From NCBI RefSeq assembly GCF_900107975.1, contig NZ_FNVF01000001.1, positions 683,895 through 747,894 on the forward strand: a DNA stretch of 64,000 bases, in the 5' to 3' direction. This document shows, piece after piece, positions 42,918-52,045 of the stretch. A model generated the notes under the pieces. It had not been told where the DNA came from. It saw only the letters and a list, made by a program, of their open reading frames with translations, and made no database searches. The stretch is from Paenibacillus sp. UNC499MF (GTDB taxonomy: Bacteria; Bacillota; Bacilli; Paenibacillales; NBRC-103111). The translations under genes and the position numbers were made by a program. Every line of letters starts with the position of its first letter. Position 1 is the first letter of the stretch.

Positions 42918-45101
42918 TTAAGATCCCGCGCCTTCTTCCCGGGGAAGCTCCCGGGTTACAATCTCGGGATCGTCGACGCTTACGAGCGGGGAAGGCTCGC
43001 CGTCATAGAGCACCCACAAATCGTGCAGGGCGCGGGTACAGCCCACGTAGAGCAGCTTGGCGTCCTGAGCGTCGGCACCGTAGCGGAGCGGATCAGCATC
43101 CGTCAGGATGGCGGCGTCGAACTCGAGCCCTTTCGTCAGATAGACGGGCACGACCGACACACCGCCGGCATACTGCTTCTGATCAGCCGTGATTCTGCTC
43201 GCCGCAAGTCCCAGCTCTCCAAGCTGCGCGTGAAGCCGCACGGCGTCTTCCTCGGTGCGCGTAATGACCGCCACCGTATCGTAGTTCCGGCGGAGCAGCC
43301 GCTCAACCGCTTCGCGGAGGAAAACGCTCTCCCGCTCCTTCTCTACCCGGAGCACCTTGACCCGTTCGCCGGACCGGAATACGGGAACGGCCAGAAGACC
43401 GGCTCCGACTCCGGTGGAGAGCACGTGGTTCGCGAAGCGGATAATTTCCATCGTGGAGCGGTAGCTCCGCTCCAGTTCGAAATAAGCGGTTTCGCCTTCT
43501 CCGAAGAGCGACGTGAGCTCGGCCCAGTCCTGCGTGCCCCGGTAGGCATGAATCCCCTGGGACAGGTCGCCCAGAATGGTGAAGGAATGCTGCCGGGTAT
43601 ACTGGTCGAGCACGGCGATCTGGAACGGCGAAGCGTCCTGCGCTTCGTCGATGACCACGTGGTCGAACCGCTCCGAGCCTTCGATGCCGTGCAGGGACGC
43701 GTGGATAAAGACGAGCGCCGGGAGATCTTCGTGGCGCACTTTCTTGCGCCGGAAGGAAGCCAGCGTATCCTTCGCGACGGCTTCGGGAATCCGGCCGCGC
43801 AGTTCTTCCGTCATCCAGGCGGCTCCGGCTTTGGGATCGAATACAGCTTTATAGAACGACAGCGCATCGAATTCCGGCCAGCCTTTCAGGTAGGCTTTCA
43901 GCCGCTGGGTCGACTTGGTTTTCCGCTCCTTTTTCTGCTTGGAGTCCCAGACTTTGTCCAGTTCCATCGTGATCCAGCGTTTGATCCGGGCGACGACCCG
44001 CTCTCTGCGCTTGGCGGGAGGGAGATGTTTGTATTCTTCGTTATACCAGACGCCGACGGTAGCGGCGGGGAGCGTTTTTCCGTCCCACGGGTGAAAAGGC
44101 TCCTGCGGAAGACAGGTCCGCGCATAGCTGTCAAAACAGCTTTCCAGGAAGTCCCGAAAGGCGACGGACCCTTTCCAGCGGCCGGAAACTTCGTCGTTTA
44201 ACGGCGGGCGCTTGGAGCCGAGCGCAAACCAGACGGCACTTTCGTCGGCCGGATTTTCCAGCGGGAAGGAAAGCCCAGTAAGCTCCAAGGCCCAATCCGC
44301 AAACGTGCTCTGCCGGATGTGACCGACGCCAAGCTCGGGGAGAACCCCGGATATGTAATCGAGAAACATGGAGTTCGGAGCGAAAATCATCATATTTTCC
44401 GCTTTAACCTGGTCGCGGTATTGATAGAGCAGAAAAGCGAGACGGTGGAGAGCGACGGTCGTTTTGCCGCTTCCGGCGACGCCTTGAATGATAAGAGCCG
44501 CGTTTTTGGCCGAACGGATAATTTTGTCCTGTTCCGCCTGGATTGTGGATACGATATCGCGGAGCTTGTTGTCTTTGTTCTCGCCGAGACGGTACAGCAA
44601 AAACTCGTCTCCGCCCGCTCCGGACAGAAGGTCGCTGTCCCGGTCGTAGGTGTCTACGACCCGCTGAAGAATCTGCTTGCGGATGACCAGGTTTCTTTTC
44701 AAATACACGAGACCTTCGACAAGACCGTCGGGAGATTCGTACGCCGCTTTCTCGTCCCCGCCGGTGTAGGAATAGAACATGCTGGCTATCGGCGCCCGCC
44801 AGTCGATGACAGAAGGCTCTACGCCGTTCTCGTCGTCGACGCCGAACTTGCCGATGTATAAAGCGGACTTCCCGGCAGCGTTTTCAGGCTGAAAGTCGAG
44901 CCGTCCGAAATAAGGTTCGTCCGATGCCAAAGCAAGAGACTGGCGGCTGCTTTCGCGAACGGCTTCCAGTGCCTGCTCCGTGAAATCGGGCCCCCGGTAA
45001 ACGGGAACGGCCTGCAGCTCCGCCAGTCTCCGGTTGACGTCCGACAGGATGGCGTCCAGCCGGTTTTGTTCTTCTTGATAGGCACTTTGATTCTTATCCA
45101 A
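42918..45101 (-). CDS. helD: RNA polymerase recycling motor HelD (superfamily 1 helicase-like)
   Basis: HelD removes stalled RNA polymerase from nucleic acid. The 727-residue protein has an N-terminal coiled-coil arm (LDAILSDVNRRLAELQ), a split UvrD-like ATPase with Walker A GVAGSGKTTVALHRLAFLLYQYRD, motif II DHVVIDEAQDASPFQIAVL and later motifs GDLSQGIHAYRG and LLYVGCTRALHDLWVLYDG. The insert between ATPase blocks matches HelD more than UvrD or PcrA. A TTG start at 45101 follows AGGGGGT by seven bases. Length is near the B. subtilis protein (774). Monocistronic. Confidence 0.9.
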   Translation of the reverse strand: MDKNQSAYQEEQNRLDAILSDVNRRLAELQAVPVYRGPDFTEQALEAVRESSRQSLALASDEPYFGRLDFQPENAAGKSALYIGKFGVDDENGVEPSVIDWRAPIASMFYSYTGGDEKAAYESPDGLVEGLVYLKRNLVIRKQILQRVVDTYDRDSDLLSGAGGDEFLLYRLGENKDNKLRDIVSTIQAEQDKIIRSAKNAALIIQGVAGSGKTTVALHRLAFLLYQYRDQVKAENMMIFAPNSMFLDYISGVLPELGVGHIRQSTFADWALELTGLSFPLENPADESAVWFALGSKRPPLNDEVSGRWKGSVAFRDFLESCFDSYARTCLPQEPFHPWDGKTLPAATVGVWYNEEYKHLPPAKRRERVVARIKRWITMELDKVWDSKQKKERKTKSTQRLKAYLKGWPEFDALSFYKAVFDPKAGAAWMTEELRGRIPEAVAKDTLASFRRKKVRHEDLPALVFIHASLHGIEGSERFDHVVIDEAQDASPFQIAVLDQYTRQHSFTILGDLSQGIHAYRGTQDWAELTSLFGEGETAYFELERSYRSTMEIIRFANHVLSTGVGAGLLAVPVFRSGERVKVLRVEKERESVFLREAVERLLRRNYDTVAVITRTEEDAVRLHAQLGELGLAASRITADQKQYAGGVSVVPVYLTKGLEFDAAILTDADPLRYGADAQDAKLLYVGCTRALHDLWVLYDGEPSPLVSVDDPEIVTRELPREEGAGS

Positions 45102-45284
45102 GATCAGTTACCCCCTAAGATCAGATTTTGAGCATGAAGAAATAATATATCATATCCGGCAAACAATGGCAACAATATCCGGTATGGCGGAAGGGCCGGC
45201 GCAGGGCATAAGCTGAAAGGAAGACAGATAGGCAGGCGGAGGCGGTAAACCAGGGGGTTCTGGCAGGATCATCCTTCCGATTTG

Positions 45285-45293
45285 TGATATAAT
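45285..45293 (+). promoter_or_regulatory. Extended -10 promoter for the MOSC-phosphoesterase unit
   Basis: TGATATAAT is a perfect TGnTATAAT extended -10, 75 bp before the MOSC gene. No clear -35. Confidence 0.55.
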
Positions 45294-45367
45294 GACTGCA
45301 TATTTTCAGGAACCCTTCATCTAAGATGACATGTAAGTTCCCATAACCGAATGTGGAGTGAGTTGCC

Positions 45368-45928
45368 ATGAAAAAAGGAAAAGAATTACAAGCCGTTATG
45401 ACCGGTCTGCTTATTGCGGACAAGCCCAAAACGTTTATTACGCGCCATCTCGATTGGGCGGAGATGCAGTTCGGGGGATTGGTCGGAGACCGGCATTTCG
45501 GAGTGACAAGCAAGGCCGACGTCCGCCAGCCGATGTATCCGCGCGGAACCGAGATCATGAACCGGCGTCAGATCAGCATCGTATCCGAAGAGGAATGCGA
45601 AGAGATTGCGGCCGCCCTCGGCATCGAGCGGGTCGCCCCCGAATGGCTGGGAGCGAATATGGCGTTCAAAGGACTGGAACGTCTGACCGCACTGCCTCCG
45701 GGAACAAGAATTTTGTTTCCGAGCGGAGCGGGACTCGTGTGCGAAGGGGAAAACGAACCTTGCATCAATCCCGGTAAGGTGATTGCCGAGCAGGCCGGAA
45801 ATCCCAAACTTGCGGGCAAGTTCGTGAAAGCCGCCTGGAACCGCCGGGGAATCGTGGCCTCGGTCGAGAGGCCCGGAATTGTCTCCGCGGGGGACGAGGT
45901 TAGGGTTCTTTTTCCGGACGAATTATAA
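45368..45928 (+). CDS. MOSC domain protein
   Basis: MOSC domains bind molybdenum cofactor sulfurase or related sulfur-transfer functions. The 186-residue protein has the typical start GLVGDRHFGVTSKADVRQPMYPRGTEIMNRRQISIVSEEECEEIAAALG, the GANMAFKGLERLTALPPGTRILF core and EPCINPGKVIAE with the conserved Cys. It resembles stand-alone YiiM/YuaD-like proteins. GTGGAGTGAG lies before the ATG. It is followed by a phosphoesterase gene 34 bp later. Confidence 0.9.
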   Translation: MKKGKELQAVMTGLLIADKPKTFITRHLDWAEMQFGGLVGDRHFGVTSKADVRQPMYPRGTEIMNRRQISIVSEEECEEIAAALGIERVAPEWLGANMAFKGLERLTALPPGTRILFPSGAGLVCEGENEPCINPGKVIAEQAGNPKLAGKFVKAAWNRRGIVASVERPGIVSAGDEVRVLFPDEL

Positions 45929-45962
45929 GCCGATACTTGCCGTTTGAAAGGAGCGTTTGCGC

Positions 45963-46466
45963 ATGAAAATAGGAGTGTTGTCCGATACGCATATGAGGCC
46001 GACGGCGGGTAAACTGCCGGACGCCGTTCTGGAGGGGCTGGCGGGGGTCGATCTCATTCTTCATGCCGGAGACTGGACCAGCCCGGAAATTATCGGGTGG
46101 GTGGAGAACATCGCGGCCGTCGAATCCGTTGCGGGGAACAATGACGGCCCGGATATTGTGCGCAGATTCGGATACAGCAAGCTGATCGAGGCCGGCGGGC
46201 TCAAAATCGGGCTCGTCCACGGGGATCGGGGCCGGGGAAGGACGACGGAGCAGCGCGCTCTTTTCACTTTTCAGGACGAGCACCCGGATGTGATCGTATT
46301 CGGTCATTCGCATATTCCTTATTCGGAGAGGGTCGACGGGCTTCTCTTGTTTAATCCGGGCTCCCCTTGGGACAAGCGCTGGCAGCCGCGGTTTTCGTTC
46401 GGGCTGATCGAGACGGATGGAGAGAAGATCGAGGCGAGACATATTTTTTTCGATTCCCGGGAATAG
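45963..46466 (+). CDS. YfcE/MJ0936-type metallophosphoesterase
   Basis: The 167-residue cytoplasmic phosphodiesterase has motifs LSDTHMRP, ILHAGDWT, VAGNNDGPD, LVHGDRGRG and VFGHSHIPY in order. It matches the small YfcE family (about 160-180 residues). ATG 45963 follows AAAGGAG by nine bases; a TTG at 45957 is in frame. Substrates of the family are mono- and diesters tested in vitro; the natural one is unclear. It ends at an intrinsic terminator. Confidence 0.93.
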   Translation: MKIGVLSDTHMRPTAGKLPDAVLEGLAGVDLILHAGDWTSPEIIGWVENIAAVESVAGNNDGPDIVRRFGYSKLIEAGGLKIGLVHGDRGRGRTTEQRALFTFQDEHPDVIVFGHSHIPYSERVDGLLLFNPGSPWDKRWQPRFSFGLIETDGEKIEARHIFFDSRE

Positions 46467-46515
46467 CTTCTCAAAGCGTCAAAGACAATAAGGGAACCGG
46501 GCAATCGTCAATTCG

Positions 46516-46549
46516 GACGGCCGCTGAAAAGGGCGGCTGTCTTTTTTTT
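46516..46549 (+). terminator. Intrinsic terminator after the phosphoesterase gene
   Basis: GACGGCCGC pairs with GCGGCTGTC (one G-T pair), followed by eight Ts. Confidence 0.85.
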
Positions 46550-46619
46550 GCGAAGATGGGGGGCATTTTAACACGGATTGCGGCGGGTACAAAACGGGCT
46601 GCCAGCGACTTTTAAAAAC

Positions 46620-47084
46620 TCAGGATAGTTCATATCGTATTCGCTCTTTCCATCTCATGATGTTCGCGATTGCATGTTGTTCGCCGCCCAGATAAATATC
46701 TTCAATTGTCAGGGACCAGAATGCAGGCTTGCGTTTCCGGTCTTGATCCGGGAGAGGGGTAGTCAGTTTATCTATGTTCTTCATTAACTCCCGATTCCTT
46801 TTAAGAATATACGCCGTTTTCCAATCTTGATCGTAAGCGTCGATAAATAAACGGACCAGATGCCGGTAACCTTCTTCCGTAAAGCGGGAAGGATGCTGAA
46901 TCATATAACATGAAACGAGCCAGAAATGAAAAGCATATAATTCCGGAGCATTATGTTCCCAAACAAGAGGGAAACCGAACAATTCCCAGCAGGAAAACCC
47001 GTCTAACCCCACAGCTCCGCATTCCATACATCTTCCGGAGTCCGTAACGACGCCATTCTCACCCACTAAGGCATAACCTCCCAT
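46620..47084 (-). CDS. DUF5946-type protein of unknown function
   Basis: The roughly 154-residue protein has an N-terminal Cys cluster (CMECGAVGLDGFSCWELFG) followed by ELYAFHFWLVSCYMIQHPSRFTEEGYRHLVRLF, which I recall as the DUF5946 pattern. The cysteines may bind zinc. It has lower GC than its neighbours, a possible sign of transfer. The start is uncertain: ATG 47084, or GTG 47066 after GGGAGG. No operon partner is seen and the function is unknown. Confidence 0.72.
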   Translation of the reverse strand: MGGYALVGENGVVTDSGRCMECGAVGLDGFSCWELFGFPLVWEHNAPELYAFHFWLVSCYMIQHPSRFTEEGYRHLVRLFIDAYDQDWKTAYILKRNRELMKNIDKLTTPLPDQDRKRKPAFWSLTIEDIYLGGEQHAIANIMRWKERIRYELS

Positions 47085-47260
47085 CCAAACAGCTATGTTT
47101 ATAAGTTAGCATAAAAAGATATCTTCTCATTGACTCCGAGCATCCTCAACCCTTTACTGCGGTACATACTACATACGCCCTCCTGCGGCAAATATCAAGT
47201 TTAAGTGGCAACGGGGCTTCACGAAAAAGGTAAATGGTTTAATATACACGGTTAAAAAAT

Positions 47261-47276
47261 GATAAAACGTTTAATC
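47261..47276. promoter_or_regulatory. LacI-type operator 1
   Basis: GATAAAACGTTTAATC is palindromic except for one symmetric A/A pair around the central CG. It sits just upstream of the predicted -35. Confidence 0.6.
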
Positions 47277-47278
47277 AT

Positions 47279-47308
47279 TGATCTATCAAAACGTTCCGCA
47301 GTACAATT
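47279..47308 (+). promoter_or_regulatory. Promoter of the lacI-type/GH31 operon
   Basis: TTGATC (47279-47284) and TACAAT (47303-47308) are 18 bp apart. A half-conserved operator (TCAAAACGTTCCG, 47285-47297) lies in the spacer. Confidence 0.55.
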
Positions 47309-47350
47309 AATTCGTAAGAAAAGCAAACAAACAGAAACAGACCTTTTAGT

Positions 47351-47366
47351 TATAAAACGATTAATC
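47351..47366. promoter_or_regulatory. LacI-type operator 2
   Basis: TATAAAACGATTAATC resembles operator 1 (shared TAAAACG-TTAATC) in the leader. Spacing from operator 1 is 90 bp, which would suit looping, an inference. The spacer 47085-47400 holds no gene. Confidence 0.5.
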
Positions 47367-47400
47367 AATTTTCTGACAAATCGGCCGATTTGGGGGAACT

Positions 47401-48444
47401 ATGAACAAAATAACGATCAAAGACATAGCCGCGGAGGCTGGCGTATCCATCGCGACCGTATCCAACGTCATGAACGGGACGGGAAGAGTCTCCGGCGAAA
47501 CCGCCAAGAGAGTGCTCCAGGTTATCGACCGGCACGACTACGCGCCCAGCACGGCGGCCCGTTATTTGAAAGAAAGGCGCTCCCAGCTCATCGGAATTCT
47601 GGTTCCGACCGGGGAGAGGGGGCGGCTGGAAGACAACCCGTTCTACTGGCAGCTCGTGATGGCCGTCGAAGCGGAAGCGAGGGAAGAACGTCTGCACGTT
47701 ATCGTTTCGGGCGTTACCGAAGAAGATCCGCTTACGTTTGTCCAGGAGCGGCAGCTCGACGGTATTATCGCTGTCGGAATAACCGGCGATTCGCCGCTGC
47801 TGGGGCGTATCGCTCAGCTTGATGTTCCGTGCGTGTATCTGGACTGCTACCTGGCCGATGGGGAAAACCTTCAGGTCGTCAATATGAACGACCGGATGGG
47901 CGGCTACCTCGGGACGAAGCATCTGCTGTCACTCGGGCATGAGCGGATTGCCGTCATCGCGGGCGACATCGTCACTTCGGGCGTCTATGAAGAGCGGTGG
48001 CTCGGCTATGCCCGGGCGCTGGAGGAGAGCGGCCTCGAAGCGGACCGCGCTTTGCTCGTGGAGTCGCCGGTCTCTCTGCTCGGCGGCTATCACAGCGCGC
48101 AGCAGGTGTATATGCTCAGCCCGAAGGTCAGCGCCGTATTCGCTTTTTCGGACGTGGCTGCGATCGGTCTGATGAAAGGGCTGCAGGAGCTCGGCTTGCG
48201 CATTCCCGACGATATATCCGTCATGGGATATGACGATATCGACTACGCCGGCTTTCTGACACCTTCTCTGACCACGATCCGGCAGGATATCGGCACCAAG
48301 GGGAAGACGGCGATACGCCGCATTCTCAGTATGATCCGCGGAAGCATTCCGGCCGAGCATTCGGTTGCGCTGCCCGTCGAATTGAAACGCCGCCAAAGCA
48401 CTGCCCGGCGGTCCCAACCCAACTCCATTCAGAAAGAGGAATAG
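47401..48444 (+). CDS. LacI family transcriptional regulator
   Basis: The 347-residue repressor has an N-terminal LacI helix-turn-helix (IKDIAAEAGVSIATVSNVMNGTGRVSGETAKRVL), hinge region (YAPSTAARYLKERRSQ) and a sugar-binding core with RSQLIGILVP, DGIIAVGI and FAFSDVAAIGLMKGLQELGLRIPDDISVMGYDDIDYAGFLTPSLTTIRQD. It probably senses a gluco-oligosaccharide and controls the GH31 gene three bases downstream, with autoregulation through the operators upstream. GGGGGA at 47391-47396 is its ribosome binding site. Confidence 0.94.
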   Translation: MNKITIKDIAAEAGVSIATVSNVMNGTGRVSGETAKRVLQVIDRHDYAPSTAARYLKERRSQLIGILVPTGERGRLEDNPFYWQLVMAVEAEAREERLHVIVSGVTEEDPLTFVQERQLDGIIAVGITGDSPLLGRIAQLDVPCVYLDCYLADGENLQVVNMNDRMGGYLGTKHLLSLGHERIAVIAGDIVTSGVYEERWLGYARALEESGLEADRALLVESPVSLLGGYHSAQQVYMLSPKVSAVFAFSDVAAIGLMKGLQELGLRIPDDISVMGYDDIDYAGFLTPSLTTIRQDIGTKGKTAIRRILSMIRGSIPAEHSVALPVELKRRQSTARRSQPNSIQKEE

Positions 48445-48447
48445 GCC

Positions 48448-50883
48448 ATGCAAACGAGCGAAACCATTCATCCCGACAAATCCATCGACACGGTGCTGGA
48501 AGTGGCCCCTAAAGCACCGGGGAGCGCCATCCGCGTAACCGAGCACGACGATTCTTATATCATTCACGGCCAGCATGCCAATCTGCTGCTGACATTTTTG
48601 GAAAGCGGGCTGTTCCGGATCAAGCTGTTCCACGGCAGCAAGCCGCAGTTCAAGGCTGCGACCCCCGCTGTACTGGCTGATTCGTTCCAGCCGGTTAAAG
48701 CCGACTGTTCGGAAAGCCCGGAAGCGTTCGAATTCCGCACGTCCGTACTTCGCCTTATCATCGAGAAGGAAACCTTCGCTTTGACGGTAGAGACACCGGA
48801 AGGGGAGCTGATGATGAAGCAGCCCACGCTTTCGTGGACGACCCGCGGTTCGCTGAGCGGCTCCTATGTGATGGGGACAGACTCCCATTTTTACGGGCTC
48901 GGGGAGAAAACGAGTTTCCTGGACAAACGGGGAGAGCGCTACGCGATGTGGAACTCGGACGTGTTCGCTCCGCATGTGCCGGAAATCGAGGCGCTGTACG
49001 AGTCGATTCCGATGCTGATCCACATGCATCAGACCGGTTCTTACGGATTGTTTCTGGATAATCCGGGCCGTACCGATTTTGATATGCGCACTCATCCCGA
49101 TCTTTTCACGATCCAGTGTACGACCGGGGAGTACGATCTGTACTTTATTTTCGGACCGCAGCCCAAAGACGTCGTCGGCCGCTACACGAAGCTGACGGGC
49201 CGCATTTCGATGCCGCCGAAATGGTCGCTCGGCTATCACCAGTCCCGCTACAGCTACATGAACCAGCAGGAAGTGCTGGAGCTGGCACGCACGTTCCGCG
49301 AGAGAAATATCCCGTGCGACGTCATACATCTGGATATCCACTATATGGATCAGTACCGCGTCTTTACGTTCGACAAGGACCGTTTTCCGGACCCGGAAGG
49401 CATGATGGCGGAGCTGAAAAAACTCGGCATGCGCATTGTCCCGATCGTAGATCCCGGCGTCAAAAAAGATCCCAAATACACAATCTACCGGGAAGGAATC
49501 GAACATGGCTATTTCTGCAAAAAACTGGAAGGCGAGCTTTTTATCGGAGACGTATGGCCCGGTAAAAGCGCGTTCCCCGATTTCACGGAAGATGCCGTAG
49601 GCAAATGGTGGGGAGAGAAGCACAAGTTCTATGTGGATCTCGGCATCACGGGAATCTGGAACGATATGAACGAGCCGGCCGTATTCAACGAGTCCAAGAC
49701 GATGGATCTCGACGTCATCCACGGCAATAACGGCGACAGCAAGACGCACGAAGAGCTGCACAACCTGTACGGCATGATGATGTCCAAAGCGACTTACGAA
49801 AGCCTCCGGGAGCAGCTCGACGGAGAGCGGCCGTTCGTTCTCACACGAGCGGGATACAGCGGCGTTCAGCGCTATGCCGCCGTATGGACCGGCGACAACC
49901 GCAGCTTCTGGGAGCATATGGCGATGGCGATTCCGATGGTGCTGAACCTGGGCCTGTCCGGAATTCCGTTCACGGGCCCCGATATCGGCGGCTTTGCGCA
50001 CCATTCCACGGGGCAGCTGCTTGCCCGCTGGACGCAGATGGGCGCGCTGTTCCCATTCTGCCGCAACCACAGCGTGATCGACTCCGTGCGCCAGGAACCG
50101 TGGTCGTTCGGCGAAGAGACCGAAGCGATCTGCCGCAGCTATATCGAGCTGCGCTACCGCTGGATGCCGGTGCTGTATACGCTGTTCCATGAGGCTTCCC
50201 GCACCGGAATGCCGATTCTGCGGCCGCTTGTGCTGGAATATCCGCACGATCCGCAGGTGACGAACCTCAGCGACCAGTTCCTGCTCGGCAGCAGCGTCCT
50301 CGCCGCTCCGGTTTACCGTCCCGATACGGAGCATCGGGCCGTGTATATCCCGGAAGGCGAGTGGATCGACTACTGGACCGGAGAGAAGCATACGGGGCCG
50401 AAGCATATCCTTGCCCACGCGCCGCTCCACATTATGCCGATGTATATCAAAGCGGGGGCCGTTCTTGCGGAAGAGCCGCTTAAGCAGCATGCGGACGAGG
50501 AAACGGCAGCGGCTCTGACGTGGAACGTTTATGCTTCCGCAGGGAGAGCCGAAGGAACCGTCTATGAAGATGACGGAATCACCTACGGCTACGAGCAGGG
50601 AACGTACAACGTGATCCGCATGTCTGCGGAAGCGGCCGACGGCGGCATGAAGCTGGCCTGGACTTACGAGCACAAGGGACTGCCGGAAGGAGACCGCAGC
50701 TTCCTGATCCGCATCAAACATGCGGAATTCGTTCCAGCGGCGGTCGAGGGACTCCGGCGGCATGAAGCCGGGCTGATCGCCGGAGACTCATCCGCAGCGG
50801 GCTGGGCGTACGACGAAGCGGCCGGAGAGATCCTGATTCGGATGCCGGACGCTCCGCAGCAGGTTTTACACATAAGGGCCTGA
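48448..50883 (+). CDS. Glycoside hydrolase family 31 alpha-glucosidase
   Basis: The 811-residue cytoplasmic-type enzyme releases alpha-linked glucose or xylose. It has an N-terminal beta domain, a TIM barrel from about 240 and a C-terminal beta region. The catalytic nucleophile is Asp in GITGIWNDMNEPAVF and the acid/base is Asp in AVWTGDNRSFWEHM. Sequence around WSLGYHQSRYSYMNQQEV is typical. No signal peptide. The gene starts three bases after the LacI regulator stop, so the pair forms one sugar-responsive unit. Exact specificity (maltose, isomaltose, xyloside) is not resolvable. Confidence 0.94.
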   Translation: MQTSETIHPDKSIDTVLEVAPKAPGSAIRVTEHDDSYIIHGQHANLLLTFLESGLFRIKLFHGSKPQFKAATPAVLADSFQPVKADCSESPEAFEFRTSVLRLIIEKETFALTVETPEGELMMKQPTLSWTTRGSLSGSYVMGTDSHFYGLGEKTSFLDKRGERYAMWNSDVFAPHVPEIEALYESIPMLIHMHQTGSYGLFLDNPGRTDFDMRTHPDLFTIQCTTGEYDLYFIFGPQPKDVVGRYTKLTGRISMPPKWSLGYHQSRYSYMNQQEVLELARTFRERNIPCDVIHLDIHYMDQYRVFTFDKDRFPDPEGMMAELKKLGMRIVPIVDPGVKKDPKYTIYREGIEHGYFCKKLEGELFIGDVWPGKSAFPDFTEDAVGKWWGEKHKFYVDLGITGIWNDMNEPAVFNESKTMDLDVIHGNNGDSKTHEELHNLYGMMMSKATYESLREQLDGERPFVLTRAGYSGVQRYAAVWTGDNRSFWEHMAMAIPMVLNLGLSGIPFTGPDIGGFAHHSTGQLLARWTQMGALFPFCRNHSVIDSVRQEPWSFGEETEAICRSYIELRYRWMPVLYTLFHEASRTGMPILRPLVLEYPHDPQVTNLSDQFLLGSSVLAAPVYRPDTEHRAVYIPEGEWIDYWTGEKHTGPKHILAHAPLHIMPMYIKAGAVLAEEPLKQHADEETAAALTWNVYASAGRAEGTVYEDDGITYGYEQGTYNVIRMSAEAADGGMKLAWTYEHKGLPEGDRSFLIRIKHAEFVPAAVEGLRRHEAGLIAGDSSAAGWAYDEAAGEILIRMPDAPQQVLHIRA

Positions 50884-50915
50884 CCGCTTATCGGCGGGCC
50901 GTTTTATAGCCAAAG

Positions 50916-50949
50916 CTCCGGACTCTTCGCGGGTCCGGAGTTTTTTTTG
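50916..50949 (+). terminator. Intrinsic terminator after the GH31 gene
   Basis: CTCCGGAC and GTCCGGAG around a nine-base loop, followed by eight Ts. Confidence 0.9.
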
Positions 50950-51115
50950 GCGTGTCGGGGCGTGTGCCAGCTGTACAGTGTAAGGAGCGGGCGGATGAAA
51001 GCCGCCTGGCAGTACATTCCGAAAATGGGTTCGAAACAAATGAACACTGGCTCATAGCCTGCCCTTCCCGGCCGGATCCGCGCGGCCGTCTCCTTGTCCG
51101 CAAGCTCCTCTGCCG

Positions 51116-51463
51116 CTATTTCAGCTTGGTAACGACAAAGCCGCCGACGACGATGCCGAGTCCGACCCATGTTTTCCAGTTCGGAATTTCCTTCATGAAG
51201 ATGTAGCCCATGAGTACGCATATAAAAATTTCGATGCTTTTGGATATGCCGAGCGACAAGGTAAGATTGCCCGTCGTCTTGTAGCAGAACTTCACGCCGT
51301 AGCCGATCATGACGTTGGCGGCAAACACCAGCGGAATCATTTTGCACTGAAACCATAAGGTCGGCCAGAGCGAAGGATCAATATGTTTGCTCTGATACGA
51401 GAAGATGCTGTTGATCGTAAGAAGTCCCGCCAGAAGCAGGACGATACCGTATAATATGAACAT
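51116..51463 (-). CDS. Half-size DMT/EamA-like membrane protein
   Basis: The 115-residue protein has four predicted helices and a conserved-type end (LTLSLGISKSIEIFICVLMGYIFMKEIPNWKTWVGLGIVVGGFVVTKLK) like one half of an EamA transporter, so it probably functions as a dimer, as small multidrug-resistance proteins do. It is not a clear SMR protein because the usual Glu in TM1 is absent. AAAGGAGG precedes the ATG. It is divergent from the nos-type operon. Confidence 0.72.
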   Translation of the reverse strand: MFILYGIVLLLAGLLTINSIFSYQSKHIDPSLWPTLWFQCKMIPLVFAANVMIGYGVKFCYKTTGNLTLSLGISKSIEIFICVLMGYIFMKEIPNWKTWVGLGIVVGGFVVTKLK

Positions 51464-51661
51464 GAACAGGCCTCCTTTGGCTGTTTGTTTTCTTCCCGAT
51501 TAATGTTTCCGGCGCGCAACAAATTAACCGCAGTAAAACTTATTTGTTCCGGACGAATTAAACTATTCACACAATGTTAACGGGAATAGCCCTGTTGAGT
51601 CATATTAAAAAGGGCATTCGCGTGTAAGAATAATGGAAGCGAAAGGAAAGGAGGCATTGCC

Positions 51662-52045
51662 TTGCTAAAACCGATCAGCCGAACTCTGTTGGCCGTTCTT
51701 CTGGTACTTGCCGTCACGGCTTGTTCGTCCGCTCCGCAGGGACAAGACCCGGCCAAAGTCAAAATCGACCTCGTCACCCAGCCAGCGCCGGTCACAAAAG
51801 GCGTGAAAGCGGTAGTTACGGCAAAGATTGCCGGATTAACCACCCAGGAAGGGGCGAGGGTTCAGCTCGATGTCCGTCTGGCGGACAACAGCGGGCTGCC
51901 GGAACTGCTCGATGCCAAGTCAAGCGGGGACGGAAACTACTCGATAGAGAAAACATTCGATCAGCCCGGCAAATACGCCATTTACGTGCATCTGTACCAG
52001 GGTGAGCTTCACATCACCAAGAAAAAGGAGCTTGAAGTATCATGA
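51662..52045 (+). CDS. FixH/YtkA-like lipoprotein
   Basis: The 127-residue protein has a signal peptide with lipobox VTAC and a beta-rich FixH/YtkA domain (KVKIDLVTQPAPVTKGVKAVVTAKI, FDQPGKYAIYVHLYQGELH). Such proteins are linked to copper delivery or cytochrome oxidase assembly on the outside of the membrane. A TTG start at 51662 follows AAAGGAGG by seven bases. Its stop overlaps the nosD start (ATGA). It heads a six-gene copper-type operon. Confidence 0.85.
   Translation: MLKPISRTLLAVLLVLAVTACSSAPQGQDPAKVKIDLVTQPAPVTKGVKAVVTAKIAGLTTQEGARVQLDVRLADNSGLPELLDAKSSGDGNYSIEKTFDQPGKYAIYVHLYQGELHITKKKELEVS

Noticed and set aside
45121..45558. Minus-strand frame of 145 codons between helD and the MOSC gene
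   Set aside because: It overlaps the MOSC gene start and its promoter, has no ribosome binding site and no domain.
47929..50763. Very long open frame on the minus strand opposite the LacI regulator and GH31 genes
   Set aside because: It lies entirely opposite two genes with clear catalytic motifs, has Arg/His-rich composition typical of antisense frames in GC-rich DNA, and no recognisable domain or ribosome binding site.
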